From Castellaniella sp049673105 (GTDB taxonomy: Bacteria; Pseudomonadota; Gammaproteobacteria; Burkholderiales; Burkholderiaceae_B), in the NCBI RefSeq assembly GCF_049673105.1, contig NZ_JBATXG010000021.1, forward strand, positions 49,893-113,892: a stretch of DNA of 64,000 bases, read 5' to 3'. The position numbers and the translations under genes are program-made. This document shows positions 63,001 through 64,000 of the stretch, one piece after another (the first letter of the stretch is position 1; the number at the start of each line of letters is the position of its first letter). A model generated the notes under the pieces. It saw only the letters and a program-made list of their open reading frames with translations, was not told the DNA's origin and ran no database searches.

Positions 63001-64000
63001 CCCATCAATTGCGAAGTATGGCTCTTTGCTGCTCTTGACGCCCAGACCATTGCTAGTTTGATAGACATTCGCCGCACCCAACGTCAGAGTGTTGCTGGAC
63101 GTGAAGCCCAGCGCGGAAACCGTGACAGCGCCATTATCAAAGCTGTAACCACTCTTGGACCCGCCGGAGCCAGAGAAATCGACCTTTCCGACATAAATTT
63201 CCGGAATATCCAGCGACGTCGTGCTGACAGCGTCCGACGCAACTGCGGTCGGCATATCATCTTCGATACGCACCGTGATCGTCGTGCTGGCGCTCAGCGT
63301 CGTGCTAGCCGCAGGATCCCCGTCATATACCGTCACCGGGATCTTCAGATCGATGACGTCCTCGACGCTGTTGTCCTTGTGGTCCAGGGTATCGTGCAAA
63401 GTGACTGTATAGCCGCGTGAAGCGTCAGTATCGCCAGCAATAAGCTCAACGGTAATTACCTTGTGGTAGTCAGCGCCATTGAGCGTACCGGTGTAACCCA
63501 CCACCTTGCCGCTGCCATCGTTTGTCCAATGGACATCCTTGCCATGAGAGGTCAAATTTGCAATCACGCCTCCCCCCGAACCCGGCCCCTGAGCGGCGGT
63601 CACGCCCGATCCCAGGCTGAGCACCAGGCTCGACACCGGGGTATCCGGATCGCCCACGGTGATCGTGCCATTGAAGGTCGCTGCGCTGGCATGATCCCCG
63701 TCGGGGGTGCCGGTATTGTCCTGTATCCCATTCGAGAGCCCTTCTTCCGAGACCACAGCACCAATGCCTTGCAAACCGGGGACATCCGGCACACCTATCG
63801 TCGGAGGCCCGTCAGTGTGGCCGTTGATCGTGATCGTCACGGTCGCCGGCTGCAAATCCCCGTCCGCATCGCGCACCTGGTACGTAAAGGTCTCGGTCAG
63901 ATGCTGACCGGCATTGAGCGCATTGACCACCGGGTTCGCATTGTCCAGCGTGTAGCTGTAGGTGCCGTTGGCGTTCAGCGTCACCGTCCCGTACTGCGCC
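60043..64000 (-). CDS. Giant LapA/BapA-type RTX adhesin, C-terminal part (5' end outside window)
   Basis: At least 1319 residues, open through the window edge. Reading from the N-terminal side (high coordinates), it shows a VCBS-like fragment (to about 63.8 kb), a T1SS-143/DUF5801-type repeat (63.76-63.23 kb), beta-sandwich domains (63.2-62.35 kb), a cadherin-like domain (62.3-62.0 kb), a von Willebrand A domain with MIDAS DLSGSMG near 61.85 kb and TDGEPTD near 61.49 kb, an inserted domain (61.36-60.87 kb), RTX calcium repeats (60.78-60.42 kb) and a type I secretion C-terminal signal. The product should be secreted by a LapBCE-type system (not in window) and bind surfaces or cells. lapG and lapD follow downstream. 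Confidence 0.92.
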   Translation of the reverse strand, partial: AQYGTVTLNANGTYSYTLDNANPVVNALNAGQHLTETFTYQVRDADGDLQPATVTITINGHTDGPPTIGVPDVPGLQGIGAVVSEEGLSNGIQDNTGTPDGDHASAATFNGTITVGDPDTPVSSLVLSLGSGVTAAQGPGSGGGVIANLTSHGKDVHWTNDGSGKVVGYTGTLNGADYHKVITVELIAGDTDASRGYTVTLHDTLDHKDNSVEDVIDLKIPVTVYDGDPAASTTLSASTTITVRIEDDMPTAVASDAVSTTSLDIPEIYVGKVDFSGSGGSKSGYSFDNGAVTVSALGFTSSNTLTLGAANVYQTSNGLGVKSSKEPYFAIDGEVDYRKVGNQGASEELTVQLSGDRVAYGVKVEFSQMFGGELERGVALFYRGGVLVSTQEFSSDQSSGDYAANFQVQEGGFDKIVFRSLDNGQPASHADNSDFAVKSITFLGTSEAQPIAYAHGTIALAYGADGPGDLNLTGAEAGLKTASGLDVTSTVSANGNTITGRDSNGNLVYEIRLTPADGKWEFYQYQAMDKTTDGHVDFNYSLSDRDGDGAPGHVSIVVNTAPEFLSGTDTVDTLPNTDAYHFESVDPQSGSPVVGQVRAHDSDNDSLTYEITGGNPNGVYSIDSSTGKIRVDSSKDGNLFNSERTDQIQVQVSDGRGGVDTATVDVHLVGDQIRIGANGVDNLSGNIGSDILLGDPGGIKQNIEKGTSYNIALVLDLSGSMGDKWGSGSDEESRLATAKKALISLLQNHLADHDGTINVSLITFAGSSSKTVYEIDGLNSGNVDQMVAKINGLSADGSTPYGAAFKETKSWFDGQPSTDGSNDNKPFKNVTFFLTDGEPTDNANNRDSAFSLLSNKSDVYAIGIGDGVSVSTLDKYDDTGSTFTTGGATLVDFEGSNGRNNLNAWVRGGGQGSLSKVDKAPSWAWWEENSMRITDTSSSDGKAVVVSMAESQKITVTEANGVSFGFDATLNNYKAGDSFKWNLLMWDAQSAKWEVAESGTNADTVTQIHGPGEYRFSFEVNDGSNGGTFSVDIDNIRTYTSGKVGASEVVLDPSDLSAALVGGTHHTEPAPVGNDHLSGGAGDDILFGDVINTDSLTWAGRPANLPDGSGLDALKAYLKADLGHDATSQDIYDYIKGHADQFNVAGDTRGGNDTLDGGAGNDTLYGQGGNDTLIGGAGNDTLYGGEGYDVFQWRLGDQAEAGQPAAVDHVKDFGVGNTYGIGGDTDKSHQDVLDLSDLLSEHTSSGDLTQYLQITGDGSKTTINVKVDANGDASSTVTQQIVIDNVDLTVGHDNLDTTSGQAALINSLINDGKLKVEQ
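60420..60775 (-). repeat. RTX calcium-binding nonapeptide repeats
   Basis: Repeats of the form GGxGxDxLx occur: one near 60733-60775 (GGAGDDILFGD) and a tight block at 60420-60553 containing GGNDTLDGGAGNDTLYGQ, GGNDTLIGGAGNDTLYGG and a last GEGYDVFQW. These fold as a calcium-loaded parallel beta roll outside the cell after type I secretion. The array is short for a protein of this size, consistent with only a C-terminal folding nucleus. Confidence 0.88.

Overview
The window is a compact, GC-rich bacterial chromosome segment carrying housekeeping genes in tight operons. Gene content and order (rpmB-rpmG, leuS-lptE-holA, pyrG-kdsA-eno-ftsB, fba-purC-purE-purK) and protein flavour point to a betaproteobacterium of the order Burkholderiales, most likely the Alcaligenaceae (Bordetella/Achromobacter/Castellaniella side). 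This placement is an inference from gene families, not from a search. No rRNA, CRISPR array, transposase, prophage or recognised riboswitch was found. One tRNA is present, tRNA-Arg(CCT).

Layout. 0-3.3 kb: a GT-C type membrane glycosyltransferase and a MATE exporter. 3.3-6.5 kb: a glycine betaine/proline ABC uptake operon (proX-proW-proV, minus strand). 6.8-9.3 kb: a cyclopropane-fatty-acid synthase family enzyme divergent from a Bcr/CflA exporter. 9.3-10.8 kb: L28 and L33, then a divergent PdxH paralogue. 10.8-18.6 kb: a six-gene run leuS-lptE-holA-proA-hemJ-like-rlmL-like closed by a terminator. 18.6-21.6 kb: a 61-aa protein behind an unusual palindromic promoter, an RDD membrane protein, Hsp33 and a solitary TadE-like protein. 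21.6-25.8 kb: pyrG-kdsA-(terminator)-eno-ftsB. 26-36 kb: a Tat-like dienelactone hydrolase, an omega-transaminase divergent from a MocR regulator, aminopeptidase P with a 3-oxoacid CoA-transferase and a thioesterase, ETF-quinone oxidoreductase and MarC. 36-41.6 kb: acetyl-CoA synthetase, a UMF1-type MFS transporter and propionate-CoA ligase. 41.7-50.6 kb: tcdA, chaC, pdxH, a flavin reductase, purU, and the minus-strand operon fba-purC-purE-purK-tsaC-maoC. 50.6-55.4 kb: a molybdenum island (mog, modE, modABC) with a ModE-like operator. 55.5-57.1 kb: xerD, ybaK and the tRNA. 57.2-64 kb: LapD, LapG and the 3' part of a very large RTX/VWA adhesin.

How it works together. The most distinctive region is the last 7 kb. 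It encodes the inside-out c-di-GMP control module of biofilm adhesion: a degenerate GGDEF/EAL receptor (LapD), a periplasmic cysteine protease (LapG) and a type-I-secreted adhesin whose start lies beyond the window. The adhesin has a von Willebrand A domain that appears to be interrupted by an extra domain of about 160 residues, and that stretch is clearly lower in GC than its surroundings. Other points of note are three overlapping inverted repeats on the promoter of the 61-aa protein, direct repeats in front of the MocR regulator, a ModE-like operator before modA combined with a ModC lacking its TOBE domain, and two PdxH-type proteins in one window.
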